A stretch of DNA of 64,000 nt from Akkermansia muciniphila (GCF_900184965.1 NZ_FXYA01000185.1:62001-126000); one strand, 5' to 3'; counted from the stretch's first letter, positions 27,003 through 36,563 are shown. Program-made: numbers and translations. Notes: generated by a model not told the origin, from the letters alone.

Positions 27003-27898
27003 AAGGCCTTGATCAGCTTCTATCGGCCGTTTCCCGGTCCTTCTACCTGAGCATGCGCTTCCTGCCCCGGGAAATGCGCTCCGGCGTGGCCGTGGGCTAT
27101 CTGCTGGCGCGCGCCACGGATACGGTGGCGGATGCCGTGGATATGGACTGCCGGGAACGCCTGGCACTTTTGAGGATGATGGGGGAGACGGTGGCCGGCT
27201 CCGCTTCCAGGGAGGATGCCGCCACCTGCTTTGGCCGTCTGGGCGTTCTTTCCACAGTCCAGCCGCACCGGGGGGAGGCGGAACTGCTGGCCCGTTTCCC
27301 CGAATGCCTGGCTCTGCTGGAAAACCTTTCCCCGCATGAACGGGAGCTGGTGCGGCAGGTGCTGGCCTCCATCGTGGAAGGGCAGGCGTGGGATCTGGAG
27401 TATTTTGAAAGCCATGCCGCCGTCTCATGCCCGGAACAGCTGGAGCGCTATACTTATATGGTGGCCGGCTGCGTAGGGGAATTCTGGACCAGGCTGGGCC
27501 TGCTGGCGCTGGGCCCGGGCTTCAGCACGCAGCCGGAGGAGCAACTTTTGCGCTGGGGCAGGCACTACGGCATGGGGCTGCAGCTGGTGAACATTCTGCG
27601 TGACCGGGAGGAAGACCTTGACCGCGGAAGAAGCTATTTGCCCGCGCCCGATGACCGTCCATGGCTGGAGCGTGCGGAACGCTGGCTGAAGGAAGGCGTA
27701 TTTTACGCGGAATCTCTGCGGAACGGGCGGCTGCGTTTTTCCACCGTCCTGCCCGCCTGGCTGGGGCAGGACACGCTGGAATTGCTTCAACGGTCGGATC
27801 GGCGGCATCCGGCTTCCGGAAAGGTGAAGATTACGCGCGGAGACGTTTATTCCCGGGTTTGGAAAGCCTTTCTCTTCTCCTGGAAAGAGGCTCTGTAG
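26999..27898 (+). CDS. Squalene/phytoene synthase family protein
   Basis: 299 residues, normal for bacterial HpnC/HpnD or CrtB. The family joins two prenyl diphosphates head-to-head. Both aspartate-rich sites are present: [12 protein letters not shown] near residue 38 and [15 protein letters not shown] near residue 197, with [12 protein letters not shown] near residue 12. It overlaps the NifA-type activator by ATGA and is therefore coupled to it, an unusual partner. No hopanoid or carotenoid genes are visible nearby, so the product (squalene, hydroxysqualene or phytoene) is unresolved. It converges on the next gene with a 1-nt gap. Confidence 0.88.
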   Translation: MKGLDQLLSAVSRSFYLSMRFLPREMRSGVAVGYLLARATDTVADAVDMDCRERLALLRMMGETVAGSASREDAATCFGRLGVLSTVQPHRGEAELLARFPECLALLENLSPHERELVRQVLASIVEGQAWDLEYFESHAAVSCPEQLERYTYMVAGCVGEFWTRLGLLALGPGFSTQPEEQLLRWGRHYGMGLQLVNILRDREEDLDRGRSYLPAPDDRPWLERAERWLKEGVFYAESLRNGRLRFSTVLPAWLGQDTLELLQRSDRRHPASGKVKITRGDVYSRVWKAFLFSWKEAL

Positions 27899-27899
27899 C

Positions 27900-29462
27900 T
27901 CATGCGGCGCTTTTTGCGGCTGACGGGGCTTGCGGGGCAGCCGGGGCAATCGCAGGCTTGTTCCCGGGGGCTTCCTCCTTTTTCCGCTTATCCGCGGATG
28001 TTTCCGCTGCGCCGCCGGTTTCCGGTTTTGGGGAGGGCGGCGGCTTGGGCGCCAGCAGGTCTTCCCATTGGTGGAGCTTGAATTCCTTCCCCATGCCGCC
28101 TATTTCGTTGAGAAGTTCCCGGCATTTGTCCGTAAGTTTTTCATAGTCGGGAGGTCCGGCCTCAGGCTCTGCGGAACCGGGAAAAATCAGGTAGCTGACC
28201 TTCAGATCGGAGACGGGGCGGCTGTAAGGTCCCGCCTTGGGGTTGATTTCCCGGCTCAGGCGCAGGGAACCTTCCCCCGTTTTGTAGCGCGGTCCGGCGT
28301 CTCCCACCAGGGCCGGGTACAGCTTGTCTCCCACGATGACGACGGCATAGTCCCCGAACTGCGGGGAGAAAGGGGAGGATTGATTGACGACTCCCAGCGG
28401 AACGACGATGAACGGATCATATTCCGAGATCAGGAAGCTGTATCGCTTCAGTTCCTCAATGACCCGTTCCGCATGGTCTATTTTGCGGCGCAGAGCCGTT
28501 TTTTCCGCGGCGGGAGCTTTTTCCAGCGTCTTCTTGTAGGAGGCCAGCCTCTGCTGCCAGGGTTTGAGCAGGGGATTGGGTTTGTCTGTGCGCTTTTTCC
28601 AGCGGTAGGAAGTGCTGGGCTGGTAGAAGGAGCTTTTCAGGATTTTATCCGGCATGGCGGCCAGCCGGTCTCCGTCCGAGCCGTCGGAAACAACGTCCAT
28701 TTCACTTTGCAGCCAGAGAAGTTTCCTTCCCGTGTCCGGATAGGCGGTTTCCAGAATCGTCTCCGTATCGTAATAATTATGGCGGTCCAGGAGTTTGAGC
28801 AGGGAGGCCAGGTTTTTGCGGATTTCCGTCTGTTTGCGGACGTAAATCTGGCCGTAATAAGGGGAGACGCGCGCATGCCTGAACAGGGTAGTCAGGCCGG
28901 GAAGCATGGAGTTCAGTTTAGGATTGAGTTTCAGAATGTCTTCCTTTTTCGTCAATGCTTTGGGCTGCTTGACGTTCAGGGAAAGGGTCATCTGGTAATT
29001 GCTTTTGGTTTCCCTGTCCCTGGAGGCCAGGGTTCCGGGCTGGAAATTAACCTGCGTTTTCAGGTTCAGTCCGCGGGCCAGTTCATAAATATGGGTCATG
29101 GCCCCTTCCGCGGGCCTTGTGGGAAGCACGGGCGGAAATGGGGGGTACTGCACCGGGGGGAGGGCGATTGTGCGCTCCGGCGTCCATGGCGTGTACAGCC
29201 GCTCATCCTGGGGTTCCTTTCCGGAGGCGGATGGAGCAGCGGTTATTGAAGGTTCTTCCTGCCCGGGCTGTTCCGCAGGGGGGAATTCATGGGGCGGACA
29301 GGTTCCGGAGTCCGTCGGCGCCAGTTCCGGCTCCCCTTTCAGGGCGCGTATGATCTGGGCGGGATACGGCGTGAACAGGGAGGCTGCCATGGCTGCCAGG
29401 CAGATGCAGACTGCGAGCTTGAACCAGGTGAGGCGGGGTATTCCGCGGCGATGCGCTTTCAT
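27900..29462 (-). CDS. Membrane-anchored protein with GH75 (chitosanase)-like domain
   Basis: 520 residues. A membrane segment at about residues 13-32 is followed by a Pro/Glu-rich linker, a mostly helical middle (about 150-335), and a region at about 355-425 that resembles the GH75 fungal-type chitosanase core: FIVVPLGV, GDYAVVIVGDKLYPALVGDAGP, TGEGSLRLSREI and then VSYLIFPGS. In that family the catalytic residues are an Asp and a Glu a little over ten residues apart; here D in VGDAGP and E in TGEGS lie 9 apart, so activity is not certain. The C-terminus is Pro/Ala/Lys-rich. It overlaps the upstream SDR gene by ATGA. If active, it would act on amino sugars of the envelope or host glycans. 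Confidence 0.6.
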   Translation of the reverse strand: MKAHRRGIPRLTWFKLAVCICLAAMAASLFTPYPAQIIRALKGEPELAPTDSGTCPPHEFPPAEQPGQEEPSITAAPSASGKEPQDERLYTPWTPERTIALPPVQYPPFPPVLPTRPAEGAMTHIYELARGLNLKTQVNFQPGTLASRDRETKSNYQMTLSLNVKQPKALTKKEDILKLNPKLNSMLPGLTTLFRHARVSPYYGQIYVRKQTEIRKNLASLLKLLDRHNYYDTETILETAYPDTGRKLLWLQSEMDVVSDGSDGDRLAAMPDKILKSSFYQPSTSYRWKKRTDKPNPLLKPWQQRLASYKKTLEKAPAAEKTALRRKIDHAERVIEELKRYSFLISEYDPFIVVPLGVVNQSSPFSPQFGDYAVVIVGDKLYPALVGDAGPRYKTGEGSLRLSREINPKAGPYSRPVSDLKVSYLIFPGSAEPEAGPPDYEKLTDKCRELLNEIGGMGKEFKLHQWEDLLAPKPPPSPKPETGGAAETSADKRKKEEAPGNKPAIAPAAPQAPSAAKSAA

Positions 29463-30304
29463 GATATTGAAGAAGGTAAGTCATTGGATGCCGGAAGAAC
29501 TTTCCGGGGGCGCCTGCCCATGAAAAGGCGTATCAGCCCCAGCGGGGCGGCGGCCAGAAACATGGCGGCCAACCGTATTTTCATGCCGGGAAAGACCCGG
29601 GCGCGTCCGCGGACCAGGGCTCGGAGGCTGTCTTTCACGACGGTCTCGACGGACGTGTCAAAAGCGTTGCGTCCCGGCATCATATTTCCGGTGAAGCCGG
29701 GACGCCGCGCCGCTTTTCCAAAGCCTGTGGAAACCGGGCCGGGGCAGACGGCCAGCACGCGGATGCCGTGTTCGCGCAGTTCCAGACGCAGCGCTTCCGA
29801 CAGGCTGGAAACATAAGCCTTGGTGGCCGCATAAACGGCAAAATCCGGAATAGGCAGGAGGGCGCCCAGGGAACTGAGGTTGATGATATCCCCTCCGTTT
29901 TTCTTCATGGCGGGGATCAGCGCATGGCACAGGCGGGTGAGGCTTTCCACATTCAGACGCAGCAAGGAACGTATTTTTTCCCAGCGGCCGTCCGCGAAAT
30001 CTCCGTAATCTCCGGCTCCGGCGTTGTTGATCAGAAGGGTTTTCCCCGGAGGAAGGCCCTCCAGGCGGGAAATGAGCGTATTCAGGGAGGTTTCGTCCGC
30101 CAGGTCGCAGGGAAGGACGGCGGCGTGAAGGCCGGGATGGCGTTTTTCTAGGGCGGCGGCAAGCTGGCGCAGGGCGGCTTCATTCCGGGCGATGAGCACC
30201 AGTTCCGCCGTATGGGGCGCCAGCGTTCCGGCAAACGCTTCCCCGAAGCCGGATGAGGCGCCCGTAATAATAATCCTGTCGTATTGGAGGCGTGCGGTTT
30301 GCAT
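29459..30304 (-). CDS. Short-chain dehydrogenase/reductase (SDR)
   Basis: 281 residues of a classical SDR: the nucleotide-binding TGASSGFGEAFA near residue 13, LINNAGAGDYGD near residue 90, the catalytic serine in IINLSSLGALLP near residue 142 and the YAATK catalytic pair near residue 157. The extra ~35 C-terminal residues contain a hydrophobic stretch and basic residues that could bind membrane. I used ATG 30304; one upstream in-frame start exists. It is overlapped by and co-transcribed with the GH75-like gene. Substrate unknown. Confidence 0.9.
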   Translation of the reverse strand: MQTARLQYDRIIITGASSGFGEAFAGTLAPHTAELVLIARNEAALRQLAAALEKRHPGLHAAVLPCDLADETSLNTLISRLEGLPPGKTLLINNAGAGDYGDFADGRWEKIRSLLRLNVESLTRLCHALIPAMKKNGGDIINLSSLGALLPIPDFAVYAATKAYVSSLSEALRLELREHGIRVLAVCPGPVSTGFGKAARRPGFTGNMMPGRNAFDTSVETVVKDSLRALVRGRARVFPGMKIRLAAMFLAAAPLGLIRLFMGRRPRKVLPASNDLPSSIS

Positions 30305-30483
30305 GGCGGGTCGGAGCAACCCGCATCATGGTCAATCCGGTGCGGAACCGCAATGAAAAAGGGGGAAGGAGGACGCAAAAAGCAGGGCCGCCCTTTTTGA
30401 GTCCGGGGCCGGGCGCTGCGGTTTCCGGGCGCATGGAACCGGGGCCGGACTGTTCCGCGCCTCCGGGCGGCCCGTCCGCTCCA

Positions 30484-30520
30484 ATAAAAAACCGCCTGCC
30501 GGATGAACGGGAGGCGGTTT
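30484..30520 (-). terminator. Terminator for the DUF6941-like gene
   Basis: An 8-bp stem (30490-30497 with 30512-30519) read on the minus strand ends in a run of six T. It lies about 20 nt beyond the stop of the minus-strand gene. Confidence 0.85.
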
Positions 30521-30541
30521 GGTGAAAGCGGGAGTATTTGC

Positions 30542-30964
30542 TTAGGCCTGGGCGGCTTCTTCCTGCACCTGCACCACGCGGAAGGGCACGCGGGAGGCGA
30601 GTTCGCCGTCAACCGTCAGGTCGATGGAGTAGTTGCCCGGCTTTTCAAAACGCAGGCCCTGGAAGTTCATGATCAGGTTGCGGGTGAAGAAGGAAGCCCC
30701 TTCCGGGAAAGCGGGAACCGGGAAATTGATCTTGATGGGCATGCGTTCTTTGTCCAGCGGCGTGCCGTCGGCATCAACGATGCTCAGGCCCAGTTCGTGC
30801 GTGCCTTCGTCTTCAGGAGTGAGGCAGATGCGCAGGGCGACGGCGCAGACGGGATGCACGACCGGGAACTGGCGGGCGACCAGGGAGTCAAAACCGCCCT
30901 GGATGCAGAGCTTGCCCTGGTAGTCGGCGGCGAAGTCACAAAGAGTAGAAACTAAAATATCCAT
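30542..30964 (-). CDS. DUF6941-like protein
   Basis: 140 residues. The N-terminus (MDILVSTLCDFAADYQGKLCIQGGFDSL) and beta-rich body (ALRICLTPEDEGTHELGLSIVDADG, NLIMNFQGLRFEKPGNYSIDL) fit the small DUF6941 family of unknown function, with C2-like or immunoglobulin-like strands. Start ATG 30964 gives the family-like N-terminus; a much longer open frame upstream is antisense to the ABCG gene and unsupported. It stands alone, divergent from the giant ABC gene and closed by a strong terminator. Possible promoter: TTGCAA (31047-31052), 15 nt, TATAGT (31026-31031) on the minus strand. Confidence 0.75.
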   Translation of the reverse strand: MDILVSTLCDFAADYQGKLCIQGGFDSLVARQFPVVHPVCAVALRICLTPEDEGTHELGLSIVDADGTPLDKERMPIKINFPVPAFPEGASFFTRNLIMNFQGLRFEKPGNYSIDLTVDGELASRVPFRVVQVQEEAAQA

Positions 30965-31156
30965 GTTGTGATAATGTTGATGTATTTGGCTCGCTTTCAC
31001 GCGGAAAGCATGAACATTGGACAGAACTATACTCCCTCCGGACCTATTGCAAGATAAAGCTGTAGAAAATATTGTCATTTCTCCGTGAAATTCCGGTTGC
31101 GCTTGAGATAGGGCGGGAATCCCTGTACTACTGGTTCCGGCAACGCGTTCCCGGGC

Positions 31157-34100
31157 ATGATCCAATGGTTTTTTGACATTCCTTCCAAGCTGATTCACTG
31201 GAGGCTGAATCTGGTCAGGACGCTGGGCGCCTACGTACCGTGGCTGCGCCGTGACGACGGTTCCATGAAGGTGCATGCCGGCACGCTGGTGGACTTGTTC
31301 GCCACTATTTTGAGCGGGCGCCGCCATTTGAGCGCCCGTGATGCGGACGCCGCCCTGGATATTCTGCGCTATACTTTCCCGGAAGTGGAGCACCGCTGGC
31401 TTTCCACCCGTTTCGAGCGCTCCATGAGGGCCAATCTGACGGTGGCGGACGTTCTGGCCTCCGCCGCTTCCGGCAGGGATGAGACGGAACGCATGACGAT
31501 AGCGCTGGAGGTGCTCTCCCTGCTGATCAATACGGGAGATTCCCGCATGACCGGGGAGCTGTTTGACCAGGTGACGTACGGTCTGGAACTGCCGGGCACC
31601 GCAAACCACTTGAGGCAGCTGCTGATGACGCCGGACGTGGAGGCCCAGGAACCGGCGTACAGCGTCAGTTTTTCCTCCGGCATCGGGGCGGAGGTATCCC
31701 TTCCGGAGCAGGACAAGGGCATTTCCTTCCGTCTGATCCGGTGTTCCCGTCTGGTGCTGGTGGTGAACGACGGCTCCCGCCCCATTGTGGTGCGCGGGCG
31801 CCATTTGCCGCCCGGCGGGGTGATGCCGCTGACCAACGGGCAGGTGGTGCTGCTGCCGTCCGGGCCGCTGAGCTTTGAGGACTTTTCGTTTTTTCTGAAC
31901 TGCAAGCGTTCAGGCAAGCAGGAAGTATGCTATATTTCCCTGGACGGCGGTTCTCTGCAAATCAGCCGGGTGCGTTCCCGGGCCAGCGAGGTGCGCGTGA
32001 ACATGGGACTGGCATGCGAGGTGGAAGTGCTGAGGCCGGAGGTGGAATTTGCGGTTGACGGGAAACGTCTGTATCCCGGTGAAAGCGTGCGCATGGCCTA
32101 TTATTCCTCTTTCATGCTGGACGGGGAAGGGCCTTTCTCCATGGGAGAGGTGCAGAATTCCATGTCGGACATCGGGCGCCGTTTCCGCCTGGACCCCGGC
32201 ACCCGCAAGCTGCGGGTGACCAATCTTCCGGAAAAAGCGCGCAAGGGGGACATGCTGCTGACGCCCGGGCTGGCTCCCGGTGCGGTTCTGGAGGTTTCTT
32301 TTTCCAGCGCCACCAACTCCGGCTGGCTGGAAGTGGTGGAGGCCTCCATGCCTCTGCTGCTCAATGGCCGTCTCATCCGGGGAAGAGTTGCCCTGAGGGA
32401 TGGGGACGTGGTGCATCTGAACGTCTATCATGCGCTGCGCTGCCGTTTTTCCGCCGGGGTGCTGGATGAAGAATACCATGCGATCAGAACCCTCAGCGTG
32501 GAGGGGGTGACTAAGGAATTCCTGCGCTCCGGATGCGTTCTGGACAATATTGACCTGACCGTGAAACGTGGGGAAATGGTGTGCATCCTGGGGCCCAGCG
32601 GGTCCGGGAAAAGCACGCTGCTCTCCATGCTGGCCGGTCAGCTGCCGCCCACCCGGGGCTGTATCCGTTACAACAACCAGCTTCTGTACAGCGCCCCGGA
32701 TCTCATACGTCCTTACATCGCTTTCATTCCCCGGGAGGATATTCTGGATGCGGCCATGAGCGTTTCCGAACACATCTCCCAGGCCACCATTATACGCCGT
32801 CCGCGGCTGAACCGGTCGGAACGCGTCAGGCGCGTGAACGCCATTTTGAAATTCCTGGGGCTGACGCACATCGCCTCCCGCCGCGTGGGCGAAATGAACG
32901 CCCGCACCATTTCCGACGGGGAGCGCACGCGCCTGAACCTGGGGCTTGACCTGACGGGCATTGCGGACGTTTTCCTGCTGGACGAACCTATCAGCGGCCT
33001 GTCCACGTCAGATGCCAAGCTGGTCATGCAGACCATGCAGAGCATGAGCCGCGACAAAATGGTAATCGCCACCATGCACCGGCCCAGCACGGCTATTCTG
33101 AACCAGTTCCACAAAGTGCTGGTGCTGGACCACGGCGGCCAGATGGCTTACTGGGGGGACGTGCCGGGCATGATGCGGTATTTCCGGAAGGCGGCTGCGG
33201 ACATGGGCATTGACGTTTCCGAGGAGGCGCGGACGGCCGGAGGCGCGGACTACGTGTTTGAAGCGCTGGAAGCCCCCCTTTCCTGGCATGACCGCCGCAG
33301 GCGGCAGCACCCCCGTCTGTGGCAGGAGCGTTTTGAAGGCTACCGGTTCCGCAATGTGATGGGGCATCATCATGAAGGGGGCGCTCCCAGGACGCTGTAT
33401 GAAGGCACGCTGGAATTTCCGCCCGTGCCCAGGCGCAGCGTCATGCAGCTCTGGCGGCTTTTCCGCATTTGGGCCGTGCGTACCTTCCTGGGGCGCGTGC
33501 GAAGCCGCATGGGGTTGTACACCATGCTGCTGGAAGGTCCGGTTCTGGCTCTGCTGATTTCCGTGACCCTGCGCGCCTCTTCCAGCCCGGAATACACGTT
33601 TGCCACGGCTCTTCACATACCTTCCTACCTGTTTCTGGCGACCATTGTGGCCATGTTTTTCGGCCTGACCGGGGCGGCCAGCGAAGTGCTCAAGGACCGC
33701 GCCCTGCTCAAAAGGGAGAGCAACGCCAAGGTGTTCGTGACCGGTTATGTCCTCGCGAAGGCGCTGGTGCTGACGGGGCTTTCCGCCGTGCAGTCCGCCC
33801 TGTTCCTGTGGGTGGGGAATGCCATTCTGGAAATCCATGAAATGTTCCTGATTTACCTGGGGACGATGACGCTGACGGCTTTCGTCGGCGTAAGTCTGTC
33901 CCTGCTGGTCTCCGTCTTCGCCAGAACGGAGAGGGCGGCGCTTAACATGGTGCCTCTGCTTCTGATTCCCCAGATACTGATGGCCGGGGCCATTGTCCAT
34001 TTTGATGAAATGAACCAGTTCATTCCGTGGTCCGCCCACCGTACGGACGAACATGGGCGCCTCAAGCCGGGGCGCGTGCCGCTGGTGGCGGAATTCTGCC

Positions 34101-34693
34101 CTCTGCGTTACTCCTTTGAAACAATGTTGGTGGACCAGGCGTCCAGGAATGTATGGGAGAGGGAGCGTGAAATCATTCAGGAGAAAGTGGATGAACTGAA
34201 GGAACGCCCTCATTTGGACGACAGGGAATTTGAAGAATTCAAGCTGCTCAAGATGGCGTTGCTCCACATTGCCGCTATTGGAGCGGATGGACCGGAACAG
34301 GCTAAAGCCGCCGTCCGGCAGGTTCGGAGGGCGGCTCTTGACGGTTCGGAAAAAAGCTACAGGCGGACCATTGCTGAATTGGAACTCCTGGGCAAGGGGC
34401 ATCCGTCCGTCAAATCCTTTTACGTCAATGACCGTGTTGTGATGCTGGATGAATCAGCCGAGATTCAGCGCGTCAGCCGGGATGCCCTGGACAGGCCGGA
34501 AATTTTTCTGGGCCGCCGCCAGCCTCTGCCCTGGGAAGGCTCCGGCCAGTCCCCGGGGGATTCCGGATACAGCGCGGATGACGGAACGGTTCCCACTCCA
34601 TGGAAGGATTCCCTGTTTCTGTTCCTGATGGGGGCCGCCCCCCTGCTGGTCACGGGCCGCGTCCTTAAGCGCAGGCTGGAAAGGGCCGGATGA
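31157..34693 (+). CDS. ABCG-type ABC transporter with FHA-like and TerB-like N-terminal regions
   Basis: 1178 residues. A helical N-terminal part (about 35-125) resembles TerB-like domains; two beta-rich parts (about 165-285 and 300-440) look like degenerate FHA units. Then comes an ATPase (about 445-690): Walker A GPSGSGKST, an altered signature ISDGERTR in place of LSGGQ, Walker B VFLLDEP and the switch-histidine region ATMHRP. The membrane part (about 760-1170) has about six helices of the ABC2 type, with a large soluble insertion at about 955-1120. This is the reverse (ATPase first) order of ABCG half-transporters, which dimerise. Fused regulatory FHA domains are known in Rv1747-like proteins. 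The substrate is unknown. Confidence 0.85.
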   Translation: MIQWFFDIPSKLIHWRLNLVRTLGAYVPWLRRDDGSMKVHAGTLVDLFATILSGRRHLSARDADAALDILRYTFPEVEHRWLSTRFERSMRANLTVADVLASAASGRDETERMTIALEVLSLLINTGDSRMTGELFDQVTYGLELPGTANHLRQLLMTPDVEAQEPAYSVSFSSGIGAEVSLPEQDKGISFRLIRCSRLVLVVNDGSRPIVVRGRHLPPGGVMPLTNGQVVLLPSGPLSFEDFSFFLNCKRSGKQEVCYISLDGGSLQISRVRSRASEVRVNMGLACEVEVLRPEVEFAVDGKRLYPGESVRMAYYSSFMLDGEGPFSMGEVQNSMSDIGRRFRLDPGTRKLRVTNLPEKARKGDMLLTPGLAPGAVLEVSFSSATNSGWLEVVEASMPLLLNGRLIRGRVALRDGDVVHLNVYHALRCRFSAGVLDEEYHAIRTLSVEGVTKEFLRSGCVLDNIDLTVKRGEMVCILGPSGSGKSTLLSMLAGQLPPTRGCIRYNNQLLYSAPDLIRPYIAFIPREDILDAAMSVSEHISQATIIRRPRLNRSERVRRVNAILKFLGLTHIASRRVGEMNARTISDGERTRLNLGLDLTGIADVFLLDEPISGLSTSDAKLVMQTMQSMSRDKMVIATMHRPSTAILNQFHKVLVLDHGGQMAYWGDVPGMMRYFRKAAADMGIDVSEEARTAGGADYVFEALEAPLSWHDRRRRQHPRLWQERFEGYRFRNVMGHHHEGGAPRTLYEGTLEFPPVPRRSVMQLWRLFRIWAVRTFLGRVRSRMGLYTMLLEGPVLALLISVTLRASSSPEYTFATALHIPSYLFLATIVAMFFGLTGAASEVLKDRALLKRESNAKVFVTGYVLAKALVLTGLSAVQSALFLWVGNAILEIHEMFLIYLGTMTLTAFVGVSLSLLVSVFARTERAALNMVPLLLIPQILMAGAIVHFDEMNQFIPWSAHRTDEHGRLKPGRVPLVAEFCPLRYSFETMLVDQASRNVWEREREIIQEKVDELKERPHLDDREFEEFKLLKMALLHIAAIGADGPEQAKAAVRQVRRAALDGSEKSYRRTIAELELLGKGHPSVKSFYVNDRVVMLDESAEIQRVSRDALDRPEIFLGRRQPLPWEGSGQSPGDSGYSADDGTVPTPWKDSLFLFLMGAAPLLVTGRVLKRRLERAG

Positions 34694-34843
34694 CGCTTGC
34701 GGCCTGCGGGGGTTGGCGCCTGTATTTCCTCCGTAAGGCGGAAAATCCGGCGCGCGCGTCCGGGGAATGGCAGCGGCCCGTAAGCCCCCCGTGCGTCCCG
34801 CAAAAAACGGAGGGACTCCTTCAAATATTCTTTTATTTATGTG

Positions 34844-34871
34844 TTGACGCGCCGGACGGAATCACTATCCT
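34844..34871 (+). promoter_or_regulatory. Promoter for the first small lipoprotein
   Basis: TTGACG (34844-34849), 16-nt spacer, TATCCT (34866-34871), 20 nt ahead of the ATG at 34892. Confidence 0.55.
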
Positions 34872-34891
34872 TGAAGAAAATCTTTTTCTTT

Positions 34892-35446
34892 ATGTTTTCC
34901 CGATTGACGAACAGGTGCGTATTATCTTCCCTTTCCGCAGCAGCCTTGTCCTTTGGACTTTTTTCCTGCGGAGGCAGCGGCGGCAGCGGTGACGGGGAAA
35001 GCCTTCCTTCCGGCACCATGCTGGATTTGAGCGCTTCTCTTTCCACGGAAGATGGGCTGGGGCCGTGGAATATTGTCGTCAAATTGACGGGTAATGGTTC
35101 GGATCTGCCCCTGGTAAGCATTAACGCGGCAAGCAGCAATGAGAGCGCCCCTATGAATATTGCTTCCGTAGTGTACCGCAGGACGGGGTCATCTGCTATT
35201 CTGCGGGGAAACTTCACGATTACTTCCGGACAGTGGACGGCTCCGGGGCCAATTGTCGTGACAAACAGGGACAAGGCTTTTGTGGATGCGAACATTTCCT
35301 TCAACTCTTCCAATGAACGTGAAAGCTGCGGCGGGACGTTTACCGGTTCCATCACTTATCAGGTTCCCGTTGAAAATGATGAAGGTGAGGAGGAAGCGCA
35401 AAACTGGACCGCTACGGAAGGAGCGGTGAGTTACACGGTATCCTGA
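34892..35446 (+). CDS. Small lipoprotein of the Gly/Ser-rich family (1)
   Basis: 184 residues from ATG 34892. A signal peptide ends in the lipobox LFSC, followed by GGSGGSGDGES, giving a lipid-anchored cysteine with a flexible linker. The mature part is beta-rich with many Ser/Thr/Asn and ends EGAVSYTVS. Function unknown. An upstream in-frame start at 34841 (GTG) adds residues before the signal peptide and lies at the -35 of the promoter, so I rejected it. Three similar lipoproteins lie at 38450-38932, 38960-39475 and 56018-56479. Confidence 0.75.
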   Translation: MFSRLTNRCVLSSLSAAALSFGLFSCGGSGGSGDGESLPSGTMLDLSASLSTEDGLGPWNIVVKLTGNGSDLPLVSINAASSNESAPMNIASVVYRRTGSSAILRGNFTITSGQWTAPGPIVVTNRDKAFVDANISFNSSNERESCGGTFTGSITYQVPVENDEGEEEAQNWTATEGAVSYTVS

Positions 35447-35507
35447 AGTTCTGATCATTTATGACGGGGCTTTGCCGCCGTGAAACGGGGCAGGCCTGTT
35501 TGAAATT

Positions 35508-36563
35508 ATGGTCGGAAGGGCAAAGAAATGTCTTTGGGGCATCTGGTTGTGCTCTGGGCTGGCCCTTTGCGGCTGGAATGCGGAATCGGCCGACCGGGGG
35601 ATTGATATGGCGGCATCGAAAGATGCCTGTTTTATCAAGACCTTCCGCGCCAAAATTGTCCCGGAGAGGCTGCGTTCCTTTGTCATGCCGGCGGATGGAA
35701 TTGTCAGCAACTGGATTCCCGCGGACGGGCGCGTTCAGAAGGATACTATTATTGCAACAGTCAATGAAGATGAAATTGAACTGGAGCGCAAAGAGCTGGA
35801 AGTCAAAATTCTGAAGGATCGCATCGCCAGGGAGGAAGAGTTGTCAAAGCTGGAAAAACAGCTTGAAGAGATAGAATTCTACTCTTCCCTGACGAGGGAG
35901 GAACGGCAATATGCCAGCAAGCAGGCGGAAGGCGGGGAAAGGGCCATCCGGGCATTGAAAGACAAGATTGAGCTTTCCAAAAGGGAGTTGTCCCTGGTGG
36001 AGGACAAGCCGCGTCTGGATTTTCGCAAGAAGGAGGAAAAATATATCCTCAGAATGCCTTTTGACGGGAAACTGCAGTACCAGTTTTCCATTCCGCCGGA
36101 TAACAGCGTCGCCCTGTACATGGATGCCGCGTCCCCGATTGCGACCGTGTGCGATGACTCCTCTTATTATCTGACCATTTCCATTTCGGACCCTGATTTG
36201 ACGAATCTGCCGCCGGAATCCCTTTCCCTGTCCGTCCCCCTGGGTGACGGTTCCGCTTTGAAGGGGGTTTTTGCCTTCAAGCGGGTAGAGAAAAATATTT
36301 CCGGCGGAGGGGAATTGCTGGCGTATTTTTTCCGTCTGCCCCGCCAGGAGCATGAACGCGCCCATTCCATGCTGGGCTCCAACTGCACGGCCCGTCTTTA
36401 TTATATGCCGCAGGGAGAAGTGTTTCATCTCAACAAGGTGAGGCTGGCTTCCCTGCCGGAAGGGAAAAAATGTTCGTCCTGGCAGGAACTTCTTGAAAAA
36501 GTGCATCCGGAACTGGAACTGGTGGTGAATGGGGAAACGGAATTGATCGTTCGAAAAAAATGA
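35508..36563 (+). CDS. HlyD/MacA-type periplasmic adaptor protein
   Basis: 351 residues. A signal-like N-terminus is followed by a lipoyl-like half (RSFVMPADGIVSNWIPADGR, about 58-78), a long charged coiled coil with many Glu/Lys (about 85-160), the second half (EEKYILRMPFDGKLQYQF) and a beta-barrel part. This is the arrangement of membrane-fusion proteins of ABC exporters such as MacA or DevB. Its stop overlaps the next ATP-binding gene by ATGA, fixing it in one operon with the ATPase and permease. It would bridge the inner-membrane permease to the TolC-like protein at 39672. Confidence 0.82.
   Translation: MVGRAKKCLWGIWLCSGLALCGWNAESADRGIDMAASKDACFIKTFRAKIVPERLRSFVMPADGIVSNWIPADGRVQKDTIIATVNEDEIELERKELEVKILKDRIAREEELSKLEKQLEEIEFYSSLTREERQYASKQAEGGERAIRALKDKIELSKRELSLVEDKPRLDFRKKEEKYILRMPFDGKLQYQFSIPPDNSVALYMDAASPIATVCDDSSYYLTISISDPDLTNLPPESLSLSVPLGDGSALKGVFAFKRVEKNISGGGELLAYFFRLPRQEHERAHSMLGSNCTARLYYMPQGEVFHLNKVRLASLPEGKKCSSWQELLEKVHPELELVVNGETELIVRKK

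Noticed and set aside
30965-31804. Longer open frame antisense to the ABCG gene, upstream of the DUF6941-like gene
   Set aside because: No family resemblance, and it lies opposite a clear coding sequence.
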